Assembly (NCBI GenBank): GCA_012729315.1
Contig: JAAYDI010000075.1
Span: forward strand, 1-38,213
Source of the DNA: Planctomycetaceae bacterium
GTDB lineage: Bacteria > Planctomycetota > Planctomycetia > Pirellulales > Pirellulaceae
Length of the DNA: 38,213 nt
Reading direction: 5' to 3'
Shown here piece after piece: positions 6,194-15,351 of this stretch. The translations under genes and the position numbers were made by a program. Below the pieces are notes generated by a model. That model searched no databases, was not told the origin of the DNA, and saw nothing but the letters and a program-made list of their open reading frames with translations. Every line of letters begins with the position of its first letter. Within the stretch, counting starts at the first letter, position 1.

Positions 6194-8050
6194 ATGCAGC
6201 CCATGAAGTTGGATGTGTTATTCGCGTTCTTGGCATACGGTGGCAACGGCGGCATCGGTATGCAATTGCCAGAGATCACACTCTGGTATGCCCAGACCTT
6301 GGTGGAGATCCAGAAAGACAATCGGATCGGGAAGATCTACGCCAAGAAATTCGGCGACATCCCGTTGACCATGGAGCGGAACCGCGCCGTACGCTGCGCC
6401 AAAGACCTCGGCGCGGACGTGATCGTGATGATCGATTCCGACAACGTGCCCGATTTGTACGTCGGCCGGAAGGAGTGGGCGAAACCGTTCTGGAAGACGA
6501 GTTTCGATTTTCTTTACGACCGCAAACTCCGCGGCCTGCCCACCGTCGTCTGCGCTCCGTACTGCGGGCCGCCCCCGCACCCGAGCACCGGCGGCCACGA
6601 GAACGTCTACGTGTTTCATGGCGAGGCCAGCGAATCGGATATACACGACACGTCTATCCGGTTCGTGGCGTATTCTCGCGAGCACGCTGCGCAGATGCGT
6701 GGCATCCAGTCGATCGTCGCCGGTCCGACCGGCGTGATCATGTACTCCGTCGACGCGCTGGATCTCATGAATGTGCAGCGAATGACTCATGAGCAAGTTC
6801 TCCAGAAGTACGCGGCTGGCGACTTGACGCTCCAGCGGGCCAAGGAACTGCTGGCGATGCAGTCGTGGTTTTTCTATGAGTACACGGACATGGAGTGTAC
6901 CGCCAAGGCCAGCACCGAAGACGTGACGAACACGCGTGAAATCCAGATGGCAGGGCTCGTCAAGCACAACCAGCCGGTGGTGTTCTGCAATTGGGACAGC
7001 TGGGCGGGGCATTACAAGCCCAAGTGCGTGGGGATGCCTGAGCCGATCTACGTGGAAACGATCAACCAGAACTACGCCGAGGCTGTCAAGCAGAATCTCT
7101 CGCTGTTCGAGACCATCGAGGAGGTGGACTTTACACGCCATGGGGATCAACCTGAACGCGTGTTGCAGGAAGGTGAGGAGACGCCAGCAGACATCCAGGC
7201 CATTCTCGAGGAGATCGCCGCAGAGGCGGAGCAGGCGCCGGCTTCCGCCGCGCCACAGAAGCCAATGGCCGCCGTCACGCCCGATGGGCAGATGGTGCCC
7301 GCAGTGACCAAACGCCTGCTTGCGGGACGCGTCGTCACTGCCGTGGGGCACAAGTCGTCGACAGAGGACTTGAACGCCCTGACGGAAATTGTGGCGTGGG
7401 TGGCGGAAAGCAGGCCGCAGAAGCACCTGCGCATCGTTGAGGTCGGGTCTTGGGTCGGGGAGTCAGCGCTCTCCCTGCACGCAGGCCTGGGCCCGGCGGG
7501 CGGCACCATCTGGTGCGTCGATACGTGGGAGGGAACCCCTACGGATACGACCGGCGAATGGGCCGCAGCCTATGGATATGAGAATCTGTTCCAGGTCTTC
7601 AAGGACAACATCGGAGACTTGCTGGATCGCGACATTAAGGTGATGCGTGGCAAGAGTGTTGCGTGCGCGCGATCCATGCAGCCGCAGGATGTGGACATCC
7701 TCTTTCTCGATGCCGGGCATACGTACGAGGAACTCACATCGGATCTCGAGGCCTGGCTGCCGCACGTCGCCGCGGATGGAATTCTGTGTGGACACGACTT
7801 CTGTGACAGCTTCCCCGGAGTGATGCGCGCGGTGACCGAACTGTGTGCATTGGCCGGAGTCCAGGTGCGCATCGTCAACGACACGATCGTGTGGATGATT
7901 TCCAAGGCGGAATATCTGGCCGGGCTCGCCAGGAGGGAGCAGCAGGACAAGCCCGAGGTGGCGCCTGATCACAACAACCATCGCAGAAAGGCAGTCCCCA
8001 AGCGTGGCCGAAAGTCCGTCCGTGAAGCTGCAGCCTCCAGCGAAGATTAA
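6194..8050 (+). CDS. Glycosyltransferase-like / class I methyltransferase fusion
   Basis: The 618-residue protein has two enzyme-like parts. Residues about 1-310 resemble a GT-A glycosyltransferase: an N-terminal beta strand, a helix with a T-M-E-R-N-R motif (59-64), and a DSD metal/nucleotide-sugar signature at 81-83 after a hydrophobic strand. After an Ala/Glu/Pro-rich linker (about 320-375), residues about 410-570 form a class I SAM methyltransferase. Motif I is EVGSWVG (416-422), an acidic strand end follows (VDTWEG, 442-447), then DILFLDAGHTYEE (501-513) and GHD (533-535), as in the Methyltransf_24 family. The tail is basic. Likely chemistry is transfer of a sugar and methylation of it or of a nearby group, on a virion protein or a surface glycan. 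It sits within the head genes, so a virion substrate is plausible. The end overlaps the next gene by 47 bases. Confidence 0.75.
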   Translation: MQPMKLDVLFAFLAYGGNGGIGMQLPEITLWYAQTLVEIQKDNRIGKIYAKKFGDIPLTMERNRAVRCAKDLGADVIVMIDSDNVPDLYVGRKEWAKPFWKTSFDFLYDRKLRGLPTVVCAPYCGPPPHPSTGGHENVYVFHGEASESDIHDTSIRFVAYSREHAAQMRGIQSIVAGPTGVIMYSVDALDLMNVQRMTHEQVLQKYAAGDLTLQRAKELLAMQSWFFYEYTDMECTAKASTEDVTNTREIQMAGLVKHNQPVVFCNWDSWAGHYKPKCVGMPEPIYVETINQNYAEAVKQNLSLFETIEEVDFTRHGDQPERVLQEGEETPADIQAILEEIAAEAEQAPASAAPQKPMAAVTPDGQMVPAVTKRLLAGRVVTAVGHKSSTEDLNALTEIVAWVAESRPQKHLRIVEVGSWVGESALSLHAGLGPAGGTIWCVDTWEGTPTDTTGEWAAAYGYENLFQVFKDNIGDLLDRDIKVMRGKSVACARSMQPQDVDILFLDAGHTYEELTSDLEAWLPHVAADGILCGHDFCDSFPGVMRAVTELCALAGVQVRIVNDTIVWMISKAEYLAGLARREQQDKPEVAPDHNNHRRKAVPKRGRKSVREAAASSED

Positions 8051-8693
8051 GTTCGATCCCGTATCGCGGGCTGCTGAGACGCCTGATTACCCTGTTCCGC
8101 CGCTGCGGGAGAAGGGTCGCGTAGAGTGCCTGCGCTGTCACGACTGGCTGCCGTTTGACCAGTTCGAATCCCTCACAGATCCATTCTGCAGCAAGTGCCG
8201 CGTGGCTGCAGCCGAGGGAGAACTGGCGGAGTTGCGTGCCAAGCAATGCAAGTCCCTAGCCAAGGAACTGGTCGCGGCAGAAGTCGGGCGCAAGCCACTC
8301 GAGCACATCGCGTTCTTCCTGGCCGAGTTCATGTGGAACTTCGGCGGCATGCGCCCCTTCGTCAAGGAGTACACCGACCAGCTCAAGACCGCCTTCCGCG
8401 ACCGCCCCGGCGCCAAGACTAATCTCGACCAGTGCCGTAGCATCCTCAAACTCGTGCTCGACACAAACAAGCTCCAGCACCAGGAAGATGTGCTGGACAT
8501 GTCGGACGAACAGCTCCGCGTGAAAAAGGAGTTGGCCCTGATGGAAATGCTCAGCGACGCGGCAGGAGATCCGCACCGCCGGCAGCTGTTCCTCGAACTG
8601 TTGCGGTCGCAGCATCTGGGCATGGAAGACATCCCCGGCATTCCCCAGTATTTGGAGGCGCAGCATGCCACCGACGATGCTGGATCGGCGTGA
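8004..8693 (+). CDS. Zinc-ribbon protein, terminase small-subunit candidate
   Basis: The 229-residue protein has two CxxC pairs (Cys42/Cys45 and Cys62/Cys65) with aromatic residues between them, a likely zinc ribbon. The rest (about 75-215) is helical and charged. It overlaps the GT-MT gene at its start and the large terminase gene at its end by 29 bases, so translation is tightly coupled to TerL. Small terminases bind phage DNA and recruit the large subunit, and usually lie directly upstream of it. That position, plus a DNA-binding-like zinc ribbon and a helical oligomerisation region, makes this the best candidate. The start is a GTG at 8004 with AAAGG upstream. I see no clear helix-turn-helix. 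Confidence 0.5.
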   Translation: MAESPSVKLQPPAKIKFDPVSRAAETPDYPVPPLREKGRVECLRCHDWLPFDQFESLTDPFCSKCRVAAAEGELAELRAKQCKSLAKELVAAEVGRKPLEHIAFFLAEFMWNFGGMRPFVKEYTDQLKTAFRDRPGAKTNLDQCRSILKLVLDTNKLQHQEDVLDMSDEQLRVKKELALMEMLSDAAGDPHRRQLFLELLRSQHLGMEDIPGIPQYLEAQHATDDAGSA

Positions 8694-10443
8694 TCCGCTC
8701 GCGGACTTCGCGAAAATCGCCGAGGAAGAAGATCGGCGAGCCAAGGAAGCGCTGCGCGTCTACCGGCCGGCTCCGCAGCAGATGCCGTTTCATCTCTCGA
8801 ATGCCCATCAGTTGATCCTGCGGGGAGGCAAACGCAGCGGCAAGAGTCTTGCTGTCGTTGCTGAGTTTGCCTCACGCGTGACAGGCCGACCGCTGTATGG
8901 TCCGCACGGGGAACCAATCCCGCTCAAGTACCCGGTCTCCACGCCGAAAGACACACGCCTCTACTGGTGCATCGGCTGGGACGTGGACCATATCGGGCAG
9001 ACGATCTATCGCTACCTATTCGAACCGGGCGTGGTACGCGTGATTCGTGACCGGGCGACGCGGCAGTGGCGGATTTACAACCCGGCCGACTCGCTCGATG
9101 CGGAGCGGTACGACGAGTCCGTGGCCTCGGAGCCAATGATTCCCGAGCGGCTGATCGACGCGAACTCCTGGTTCTGGGAGTCGAAAGCGGCCCACAACTT
9201 CGCCAGCGTCCGCCTCAAGAATGGCGCCATGATCTGCGCCTATCCTTCGTCTAGCAAACACGCCAAGCAGGGAGACGCGGTCGATGGCATCTGGATCGAT
9301 GAGGACATCCAGATTCCGCAGCATATGAAAGAGTGGGAAGACCGTCTCACGCAGCGTGATGGGTGGATGCTCTGGGCTGTCTGGCCACACACCAAGAACT
9401 ATGCCCTGTGCGAACTGCTCGATCGGGCCGACGAACAGGTGGAGGAGGAATGCCCGAACGTCCAATCCTACCAGTTGATCATGTCGCAGAATCCGTATAT
9501 TCCCAAAGAGGCGAAGGAAAGGGCCCTGGGGCGTATGGGCTCGGAAGAGGAGATCGCCCGCCGCGATCGTGGCGAGCTGCTGCTGGATACGCTCGCGATG
9601 TACGACTTCTTTTTCGCCCTGCACACCCTCTCCCAGTTTGAGCCTGGCGAAATGCCGCAGCAGGTGACGAACGCACGCGATATGCTGCGGAAGGTCTACT
9701 CGCAGGAAGGCCGGTTCCCCCGCGAATGGACACGCTATCTCTCCATCGATCCGTCACATTCGCGCACCGCCTGCCTCTTCGCTGTTGTGCCCCCACCCGA
9801 AATCGACTCGGTCGAGATCGGCAACTGCGTCATCGTCGAAAACGAACTCGTCGTGAAGAAACACACTGCCGACGCGCTGGCGGATGCAGTGCGTCCGATG
9901 GTAGAAGGCCTCAACTACGAAGCCTTCATCATGGATCAGCAGATGGGGAGACAGACGCATACGGGCGAAGACACGACTGTCTTTGAAAAGTATGCTGCGG
10001 CATTCAATGCGCGTGGTATTCGCTCGCGTCTATTCCCCGGTACGTTCATCCCCGGCTGCAACCGCCCGCAAGACCGCTATCGTGCCGTCCGCTCGATGCT
10101 GTCTGTCACCACCCACAATATCCCAACATTGCTCTTTATCGCGGCACGCACACCGCACGCGCAAGCGGAATTCAAGACGTACCGCAAGAAGCAGCTGTTC
10201 ATCGGCGGCGAAGACACGATCCTCGACGAACCAGCAAATCCGCGGAAGCATGACGTGATGGCAGCCCTGGAGTATCTGGTTGCGTATCTGGAGCAGGCGT
10301 TTGCGACAGGGATGGCGTACGTGCCTCCCGAGACCTACCAATCGCGAGGCAGCATGGCCTATCGCAAAGCCCTGCAGATCATTCGCAAGGAACACGAGAA
10401 ACACGGTGGTTATGTCCACCTTGGCCCCGGCGCGGCTGCATAG
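8665..10443 (+). CDS. terL: Terminase large subunit (DNA packaging ATPase/nuclease)
   Basis: The 592-residue protein has the two-domain terminase layout. The ATPase domain carries Walker A GGKRSGKS at 54-61, Walker B GIWIDED at 208-214 with the catalytic acid, and a coupling-type S-Q-N segment near 274-276. The C-terminal RNase H-like nuclease domain starts near residue 357 with the acidic strand Y-L-S-I-D-P (Asp362), and further acids follow near 424 (IMDQQ) and in the E-D-T-I-L-D-E segment. It pumps DNA into the procapsid through the portal and cuts the concatemer. TTGGAGG precedes the ATG, which lies inside the upstream gene. This is the most secure assignment in the head block. Confidence 0.93.
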   Translation: MPPTMLDRRDPLADFAKIAEEEDRRAKEALRVYRPAPQQMPFHLSNAHQLILRGGKRSGKSLAVVAEFASRVTGRPLYGPHGEPIPLKYPVSTPKDTRLYWCIGWDVDHIGQTIYRYLFEPGVVRVIRDRATRQWRIYNPADSLDAERYDESVASEPMIPERLIDANSWFWESKAAHNFASVRLKNGAMICAYPSSSKHAKQGDAVDGIWIDEDIQIPQHMKEWEDRLTQRDGWMLWAVWPHTKNYALCELLDRADEQVEEECPNVQSYQLIMSQNPYIPKEAKERALGRMGSEEEIARRDRGELLLDTLAMYDFFFALHTLSQFEPGEMPQQVTNARDMLRKVYSQEGRFPREWTRYLSIDPSHSRTACLFAVVPPPEIDSVEIGNCVIVENELVVKKHTADALADAVRPMVEGLNYEAFIMDQQMGRQTHTGEDTTVFEKYAAAFNARGIRSRLFPGTFIPGCNRPQDRYRAVRSMLSVTTHNIPTLLFIAARTPHAQAEFKTYRKKQLFIGGEDTILDEPANPRKHDVMAALEYLVAYLEQAFATGMAYVPPETYQSRGSMAYRKALQIIRKEHEKHGGYVHLGPGAAA

Positions 10444-10477
10444 CCGCAAACAACCCCAGCAGTTAGGAGTACGGTTC

Positions 10478-10885
10478 ATGAGTTATCGCGAGATGTTGGA
10501 TCAGATCAAAGCACAGAAAGCCAACCCACTGCCGACGCCTCCGGTGTCCATGACGGTGCAGTGGTTTGAACGCAATGAAACGGAGCGATGCTATGCCGCG
10601 ATCGTCACGTTCCAGGAGGGGCCAGGGCGAGTCAAGCTGTGCATTCTCAAGCCGAACGGCCACCCGATGCACAAGGAAGGTGTGTTGCATCGGAGCGACC
10701 CGGTGCACGCCAACAAACACAACACCGCCACGATGCGCAATGGCGCGTGGGACTATCGATCGGGCGAGGGCCCTCTCAAGAGTCATCGCGAGTTGCACCT
10801 GAAAGAGCTGGAACGACGCGAGGCGGCGATCCTGAAAGCGATGAACGACGAGCAGGATATGGTCGGGCAGAATGCGGAAAAATGA
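10478..10885 (+). CDS. Small hypothetical phage protein between terminase and portal
   Basis: The ATG at 10478 follows TAGGAG and gives 135 residues. The N-terminal part is a short helix and a proline-rich turn; residues 25-70 form probable beta strands with Trp and Phe; the C-terminal third is a highly charged helix (about 98-125) with alternating Glu, Lys and Arg. I do not recognise a family. Its place between TerL and portal is where some phages carry head-tail or packaging accessory genes, but no motif supports a specific role. Confidence 0.6.
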   Translation: MSYREMLDQIKAQKANPLPTPPVSMTVQWFERNETERCYAAIVTFQEGPGRVKLCILKPNGHPMHKEGVLHRSDPVHANKHNTATMRNGAWDYRSGEGPLKSHRELHLKELERREAAILKAMNDEQDMVGQNAEK

Positions 10886-10893
10886 GGTGAGGA

Positions 10894-13131
10894 ATGGTTG
10901 CTATGCGGTCGTTGGACTACGAGTTCCAGCGTCCACTCGTGAGCGGGTGGATGGGAAAGCTCGATCGCGCTGCAGAATCCCGCAAAAAATGGCGGGAGAT
11001 GGCCGACGAGTGCATGCTCTTTTACGCGAAATCCGCAGCCGCCATGTGGGACCCGACCTATACACGGCGTTTCTGGCGAGGCGTCCAGGCCCCGCGGTTT
11101 CGACTGAGCATAAATAAAGCGTTCGAACTGGTGGCCATCTTCGGTCCGAACCTGTTTTGGGACGTGCCGAATCGCACGGTCGAACCGAAGAAGACGCTGG
11201 AAATCCCATCCGATCTCTTTCAGCAGGATCCTCAGGGACAGCAGATCTATGAACAGCTGATGGCACGCCAGAGGTTCGAAGAGGCGACCGACCGCGCGGT
11301 GAGCTACCTCATGGATGCGTGGTTGAACTACACGCCCCAAGAGCAACCTGGCGGAGGGTTGGCGGGCCAGAGCGAGCTGGCGATCGTCGACGCGCTGATC
11401 AAGGGCCGCGGCGTCATGTTCACGCGGCCCTACACGTTTCCCGGTTCCGGACGCACGCTGACGGGTTCATTCCGCGAGGCTCCGGAAAACCTGTTTATCG
11501 ATCCTGACTTCACCACGCTCGCGGACGCCAAATGGATATGCCTGCGGCACGTCGATCCTCACTGGTCGGTAGAGAGACGGTTCAAGTTGCCGGCTAACTC
11601 GCTCAAGGGCCGCGCCTCCCTGGAGAGTTCCTGGTCGTACGGGGAATCGCGCGGCGACCCGAACGCCTCCTTGCATCGGGTGGCCGGACAGACCAACGAC
11701 ATGATTGTCTGGTACGAGTTCTTCTCTAAGACCGGGCCCGGCGCGCGATTGACGGGCATGGACACGCCGATCAAGGAACACCTCGAGCAGGTCGTCGGTG
11801 ATTACGCGTACATCGCGGTCTCGCCCAATGTGCCCTATCCGCTCAACTGCCCGACGGAAAAGCTCCGGACAATGACGGATGACGAAGTCCGGCGGGCATT
11901 CGAATGGCCCAGTCCGCTGTGGGCCGACGATCGGTGGCCATGCCAGGTCCTGGATTTCTACCCCGATCCGGAGAGCGCATGGCCGATTCCACCGCTAGCC
12001 CCCGGTATGGGCGAATTGAAGTTCCTCAACTTCCTAGTGCCCTGGCTCTGCAACCGCATCTGGACCAGCAGCCGGGATTTCTGGGCGGTCGCGGGGCCCC
12101 ACTTCGAGCACTACAAGAAGTACATCATAGAGGGTGCGGACCAGATCATCGTGCCGACGCCGGCCATGGTCGACGACGTGCGCAAGGCTGTGACGCTCAT
12201 CCAGCAGCCGGAAACGCGTGCGGACGTGTGGCGCATTATCGAGTTCGTGTCAGAGCAGTTCGACAAACGCGTCGGGCTCACGGACTTGGCGTACGGTCTC
12301 AACCCAGGCGGCACACAGAGCCGCACTGCCGAAGAAACCTCGGCGAAGGTGCGGGCCATGGGCGTGCGACCGGAGCACATGCAGCGCAAGGTCGTGGAGT
12401 GGCAGAGCGAGATCGCCACAGTCGAGGCGTTTCTCACGCGGTGGTTTGTCGATGGGGACAGCGTCTACCCACGTCTGGGACCCATCGGTAAGTACCTCTG
12501 GGAACGCTACATCATGATGGGCGACGTGGAACGCGTCGTGCGGCAGATGCAGTATTCCGTGTCCGCCTCGTCCATCCGCCGGCCGAATCGCGATCGCGAC
12601 ATTGCCAACTACCAGCAGGTCATGCAGTATTTCGTGCCGACCGCGCAGGAATACGCGCAGCAAACGGGCAATTACTCCGCCTACAACTGGCTCAAGAACA
12701 AGTGGGCCGAGTATCACGACCTGGACCTGTCGGGAGCGGACCTCGAGATGTTGCAGCCGGACGCGCAGGCTCAGCAGCTGCAGCAGCAGCAGGCCGCAAT
12801 GGAGATGGCGAAAATCCAAGCGGACCTGCAGGCCAAGCAATTGGACATGCAAGCCAAGCAGATGGAACTGCAGGGCAAGCAGGCGCAGATCGGCATGACC
12901 CTCGAAGGCAAGCGAGCGGAACTCGAACTGCAGGCCCAGGGCGCACAGCAGCAGATGGCCCAGGACCAGGCCAAGCACCTGATGGAAATGCTGCAGGACC
13001 GGCAGAAGTTCAAGTTGGATGTCGCCCAACAGAAGGAGCTGGGCGTGGTGAAGGTCCAGCTCGCCCGAAAGGCGGCAAGCGCCAGGCCGCAGGGCAATGG
13101 CGCCAAGACAGCAACCCACAGTAAGGCGTGA
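10894..13131 (+). CDS. Portal protein
   Basis: The 745-residue product has the size and layout of a long portal protein (P22-like or related): an N-terminal helical region with many Trp/Tyr residues, an alpha/beta core (about 90-300), long helices through the middle (about 400-560), and a C-terminal extension (about 615-720) built of Gln/Lys/Met/Leu-rich helix that reads as a barrel-like coiled coil. It follows the terminase, as portals usually do, and is the only large protein in the head block without another role. The Q-rich tail contains short imperfect repeats of Gln-Ala-Lys-Gln type. The start ATG has GAGGTG four bases upstream. The dodecameric portal is the DNA gate of the head and the base for the tail. 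Confidence 0.82.
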   Translation: MVAMRSLDYEFQRPLVSGWMGKLDRAAESRKKWREMADECMLFYAKSAAAMWDPTYTRRFWRGVQAPRFRLSINKAFELVAIFGPNLFWDVPNRTVEPKKTLEIPSDLFQQDPQGQQIYEQLMARQRFEEATDRAVSYLMDAWLNYTPQEQPGGGLAGQSELAIVDALIKGRGVMFTRPYTFPGSGRTLTGSFREAPENLFIDPDFTTLADAKWICLRHVDPHWSVERRFKLPANSLKGRASLESSWSYGESRGDPNASLHRVAGQTNDMIVWYEFFSKTGPGARLTGMDTPIKEHLEQVVGDYAYIAVSPNVPYPLNCPTEKLRTMTDDEVRRAFEWPSPLWADDRWPCQVLDFYPDPESAWPIPPLAPGMGELKFLNFLVPWLCNRIWTSSRDFWAVAGPHFEHYKKYIIEGADQIIVPTPAMVDDVRKAVTLIQQPETRADVWRIIEFVSEQFDKRVGLTDLAYGLNPGGTQSRTAEETSAKVRAMGVRPEHMQRKVVEWQSEIATVEAFLTRWFVDGDSVYPRLGPIGKYLWERYIMMGDVERVVRQMQYSVSASSIRRPNRDRDIANYQQVMQYFVPTAQEYAQQTGNYSAYNWLKNKWAEYHDLDLSGADLEMLQPDAQAQQLQQQQAAMEMAKIQADLQAKQLDMQAKQMELQGKQAQIGMTLEGKRAELELQAQGAQQQMAQDQAKHLMEMLQDRQKFKLDVAQQKELGVVKVQLARKAASARPQGNGAKTATHSKA

Positions 13132-13133
13132 CC

Positions 13134-13805
13134 ATGAACATGAGATTGGACCGTTTTTTGGATGCGCACCCGGAGTGGCGTGGCAATGTGGATCTGATTA
13201 TCAGGCCGCCCAGTGCTGCCGAGGTGCTCGAGGAATGGCCGGACGCGGCCGGCGGAGAAGTGCTGGCACACGTGAATACGTGGACGCATTTCGGTGTTAC
13301 ACGCGCCTCCATTTACATGCTGAGCCGACGCTCTGGGCAGTCCCACCGCTTCGCCGAGATGGTAGCCATGCAGCGCCCGCCGCGGCCGGATACCGACGAC
13401 GTGCAGATGGAAGGCATTCCACGCGTGCGAGAACAAGCCAACGAACCCTACATGCGGGATGTCCTGGCGCGCGCCAAGGCACGGGGATTCACTCCTCCTG
13501 ATGACGCCATCTACCACTCAGGCCTGGCACGTTTTCCTGGCGATCACGAAGCGTTCATCACGCCCGAGATGGGACGTGGCTACATCCGGTCGCTGTGTGA
13601 GCGGCGGGGGTGGGGTGCCGTGGGGGACATGGAGATTGCCCCCAGAGAGCCCGAGCGTGACCCGCTCGAGTCCGCACCGCCGATGGCTGAGGACTTGGTG
13701 CAGCGTACGACTGCGACGATGGTGCGACGGGACCCCGCACTCAAAGAGCTTAGCCGGGCAGAATTGCGTCAGAGAGCGATCGATAAGTACGGACCCTCAA
13801 AATAA
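13134..13805 (+). CDS. Hypothetical protein after the portal
   Basis: The frame gives 223 residues from ATG 13134; a GTG at 13128 overlapping the portal stop would add two. The N-terminal half has strands and helices with aromatic residues; the C-terminal third is charged and ends in a basic helix (about 190-220). A Pro/Glu-rich linker lies near 165-180. I see no catalytic motif. It is cotranscribed with the portal and may be a head-completion or packaging accessory protein. The family is not recognised. Confidence 0.6.
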   Translation: MNMRLDRFLDAHPEWRGNVDLIIRPPSAAEVLEEWPDAAGGEVLAHVNTWTHFGVTRASIYMLSRRSGQSHRFAEMVAMQRPPRPDTDDVQMEGIPRVREQANEPYMRDVLARAKARGFTPPDDAIYHSGLARFPGDHEAFITPEMGRGYIRSLCERRGWGAVGDMEIAPREPERDPLESAPPMAEDLVQRTTATMVRRDPALKELSRAELRQRAIDKYGPSK

Positions 13806-13816
13806 GGCAAAACGAC

Positions 13817-14134
13817 ATGACGAGAATCCTACGCGAAGGCACCCCTGATACCTACAGTGCGGATAGTGAAGCGTTGTCGAAGGTATTGGAGGCCGCGACC
13901 TGGGCCGGCGGCAGTGTGGAAGTCACGGGTGCTGTGACGCTGACAATCGTCGGCACGAACCGAGATAACCCAGCCACTCGCAGGTTTGTGCAGTGCTACG
14001 ACCAATACGGCAATAAGCGAGAAATCGTCGCGACGGCGGCTGGCGTGTGGGAGCTACCGCGCATCTTCGGCTACCGTTACATCAAGCTGACCGCCTCCGC
14101 CCCAACAGAAGTCTATCTCTTCCGTGCAGCCTGA
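13817..14134 (+). CDS. Small beta-rich structural protein candidate
   Basis: The 105-residue product begins with a short helix (about 15-27) and then alternates Val/Thr/Ile strands with polar turns to its end, the signature of a small beta sandwich. It has one Cys and no catalytic motif. Position between the portal-associated gene and the connector candidate suggests a head-tail joining or head-surface protein. AAGG lies upstream of the ATG. Function is inferred from position and predicted fold only. Confidence 0.55.
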   Translation: MTRILREGTPDTYSADSEALSKVLEAATWAGGSVEVTGAVTLTIVGTNRDNPATRRFVQCYDQYGNKREIVATAAGVWELPRIFGYRYIKLTASAPTEVYLFRAA

Positions 14135-14165
14135 CGCGTACATGTCGCGTGATAGGTGATACGAA

Positions 14166-15344
14166 ATGGCAGTTCTAAGGTCGGCCACCGAAGTCTGGAC
14201 GTACCAGGATGCAGTGGAGCATCTGCTGGACGTATTCGACAGCGATCGCGCCGGACGCCCTTTGCGGATGGCGCGCCGTGCGTGCCATGAGGCGCTCCGC
14301 GAGCTGGTGTCTGCGCACCGCTGGAAATACTACGATTGCCGGCACGTGTTCCAGACGGAAGCACCGTACAGCACCGGGACGATTGCCTATGATCACACAG
14401 GTGGTGCCCAGGAACGGCTAGTGACACTCACTGGTGGGACATGGCCCACCTCAACAGCCCATTACCTTCTGGTCATATCGGGCGTGCCGTATCCGGTCGA
14501 CCAGTGGGTCGACGCCACAAACGTGACGTTGCGCGCCGACGCCAACCCTGGAGCAGATGTGGCCGCAAGCACGGCCTATCAGCTATACCGCACCTCCTAT
14601 CCTCTGCCCGTTGGCTTCGTAGGTGGCGGCGAGTTGTGGGACTTGGCGGATGAACGCCAGGTGGAGTTCGTGTCGACCGACGAGGAATTGCAGGACTCCA
14701 TCTTCGACAAGACGCTGCATATACCTCGCGCCGCGTCGATTCGCAACGATCAGGAATACCTAAACAGCCTGTCGCTGGTCTTTACCACGCCGCCCAGTGA
14801 AGCCCGGACCTTCACATTGACATACCGTCGCTCGCCACGGCGGTTGATCACTGAGAAATACTCGACGGGCACGGTCTCGATGAGTGCGGGTACGACGACC
14901 TGCACCGTGAGCATCGGGAAGTTCACCGCAGCTCACGCGGGCTGCATCATCCGGTTCGGCACAGCGGCTGCAGAACCAACCAACATATTCGGAGGGCTGA
15001 CCGATACCGAGAACCCGTTTTCGGATGAGCGGACGATCGTATCGGTCGCCTCCGATGGCGCCAGCTGCGTGCTGGACAGCGCCCCGTCCGCCGCGGTGAC
15101 AGCTGTCAAGTTCACGGTGAGTGATCCCCTGGACATCGAGCACACCGCCATGTTGACCGCCTATCAGCGCCTGGCCGAACACGCGTACACCGTGCTTACG
15201 AAACGTGAGCAGAAAGACCGCCTGGAACGCTACCAACTGGCCCGGCAGGCAGTGCTGCAGGCGAAAGACCTCGACCGACGCGTCGACCTGGTCGCCACGG
15301 AGGAGGACTGTACCTACCTCGTCGGTGACGTAGACGTGAGGTAA
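14166..15344 (+). CDS. Head-tail connector/adaptor candidate
   Basis: The 392-residue protein starts with a helical domain (about 1-60: an amphipathic helix, then an Arg-rich helix ending in W-K-Y-Y), continues as a beta-rich middle (about 65-310, two blocks full of Thr/Val strands), and returns to a charged helical C terminus (about 320-375). A helical start followed by a T-x-x-x-x-Y-x-x-G-T strand pair is the general look of phage adaptor and gp4/gp11-like connectors. It sits between portal and tail terminator candidates, which fits. AGGTGA is present upstream of the ATG. No precise family is claimed. Confidence 0.55.
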   Translation: MAVLRSATEVWTYQDAVEHLLDVFDSDRAGRPLRMARRACHEALRELVSAHRWKYYDCRHVFQTEAPYSTGTIAYDHTGGAQERLVTLTGGTWPTSTAHYLLVISGVPYPVDQWVDATNVTLRADANPGADVAASTAYQLYRTSYPLPVGFVGGGELWDLADERQVEFVSTDEELQDSIFDKTLHIPRAASIRNDQEYLNSLSLVFTTPPSEARTFTLTYRRSPRRLITEKYSTGTVSMSAGTTTCTVSIGKFTAAHAGCIIRFGTAAAEPTNIFGGLTDTENPFSDERTIVSVASDGASCVLDSAPSAAVTAVKFTVSDPLDIEHTAMLTAYQRLAEHAYTVLTKREQKDRLERYQLARQAVLQAKDLDRRVDLVATEEDCTYLVGDVDVR

Positions 15345-15351
15345 ATGAGCA

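Noticed and set aside
6218-7426. Long minus-strand frame (402 codons) opposite the GT-MT gene
   Set aside because: It is Arg/His/Leu-rich antisense sequence with no ribosome-binding site; the plus strand encodes clear enzyme motifs.
8161-8180. TTCGAATCC-like motif considered as a second att copy
   Set aside because: It is a short match within the coding sequence for a Phe-Glu segment of the zinc-ribbon gene and lacks the acceptor strand.
12767-12990. CAG-rich tract considered as a tandem repeat array
   Set aside because: It encodes the Gln/Lys helix of the portal tail; units are imperfect and follow codon structure.
12250-13119. 289-codon minus-strand frame full of Leu and His opposite the portal C terminus
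   Set aside because: It is the complement of the Gln-rich CAG/AAG repeats of the portal tail, hence its low complexity; no start signal.
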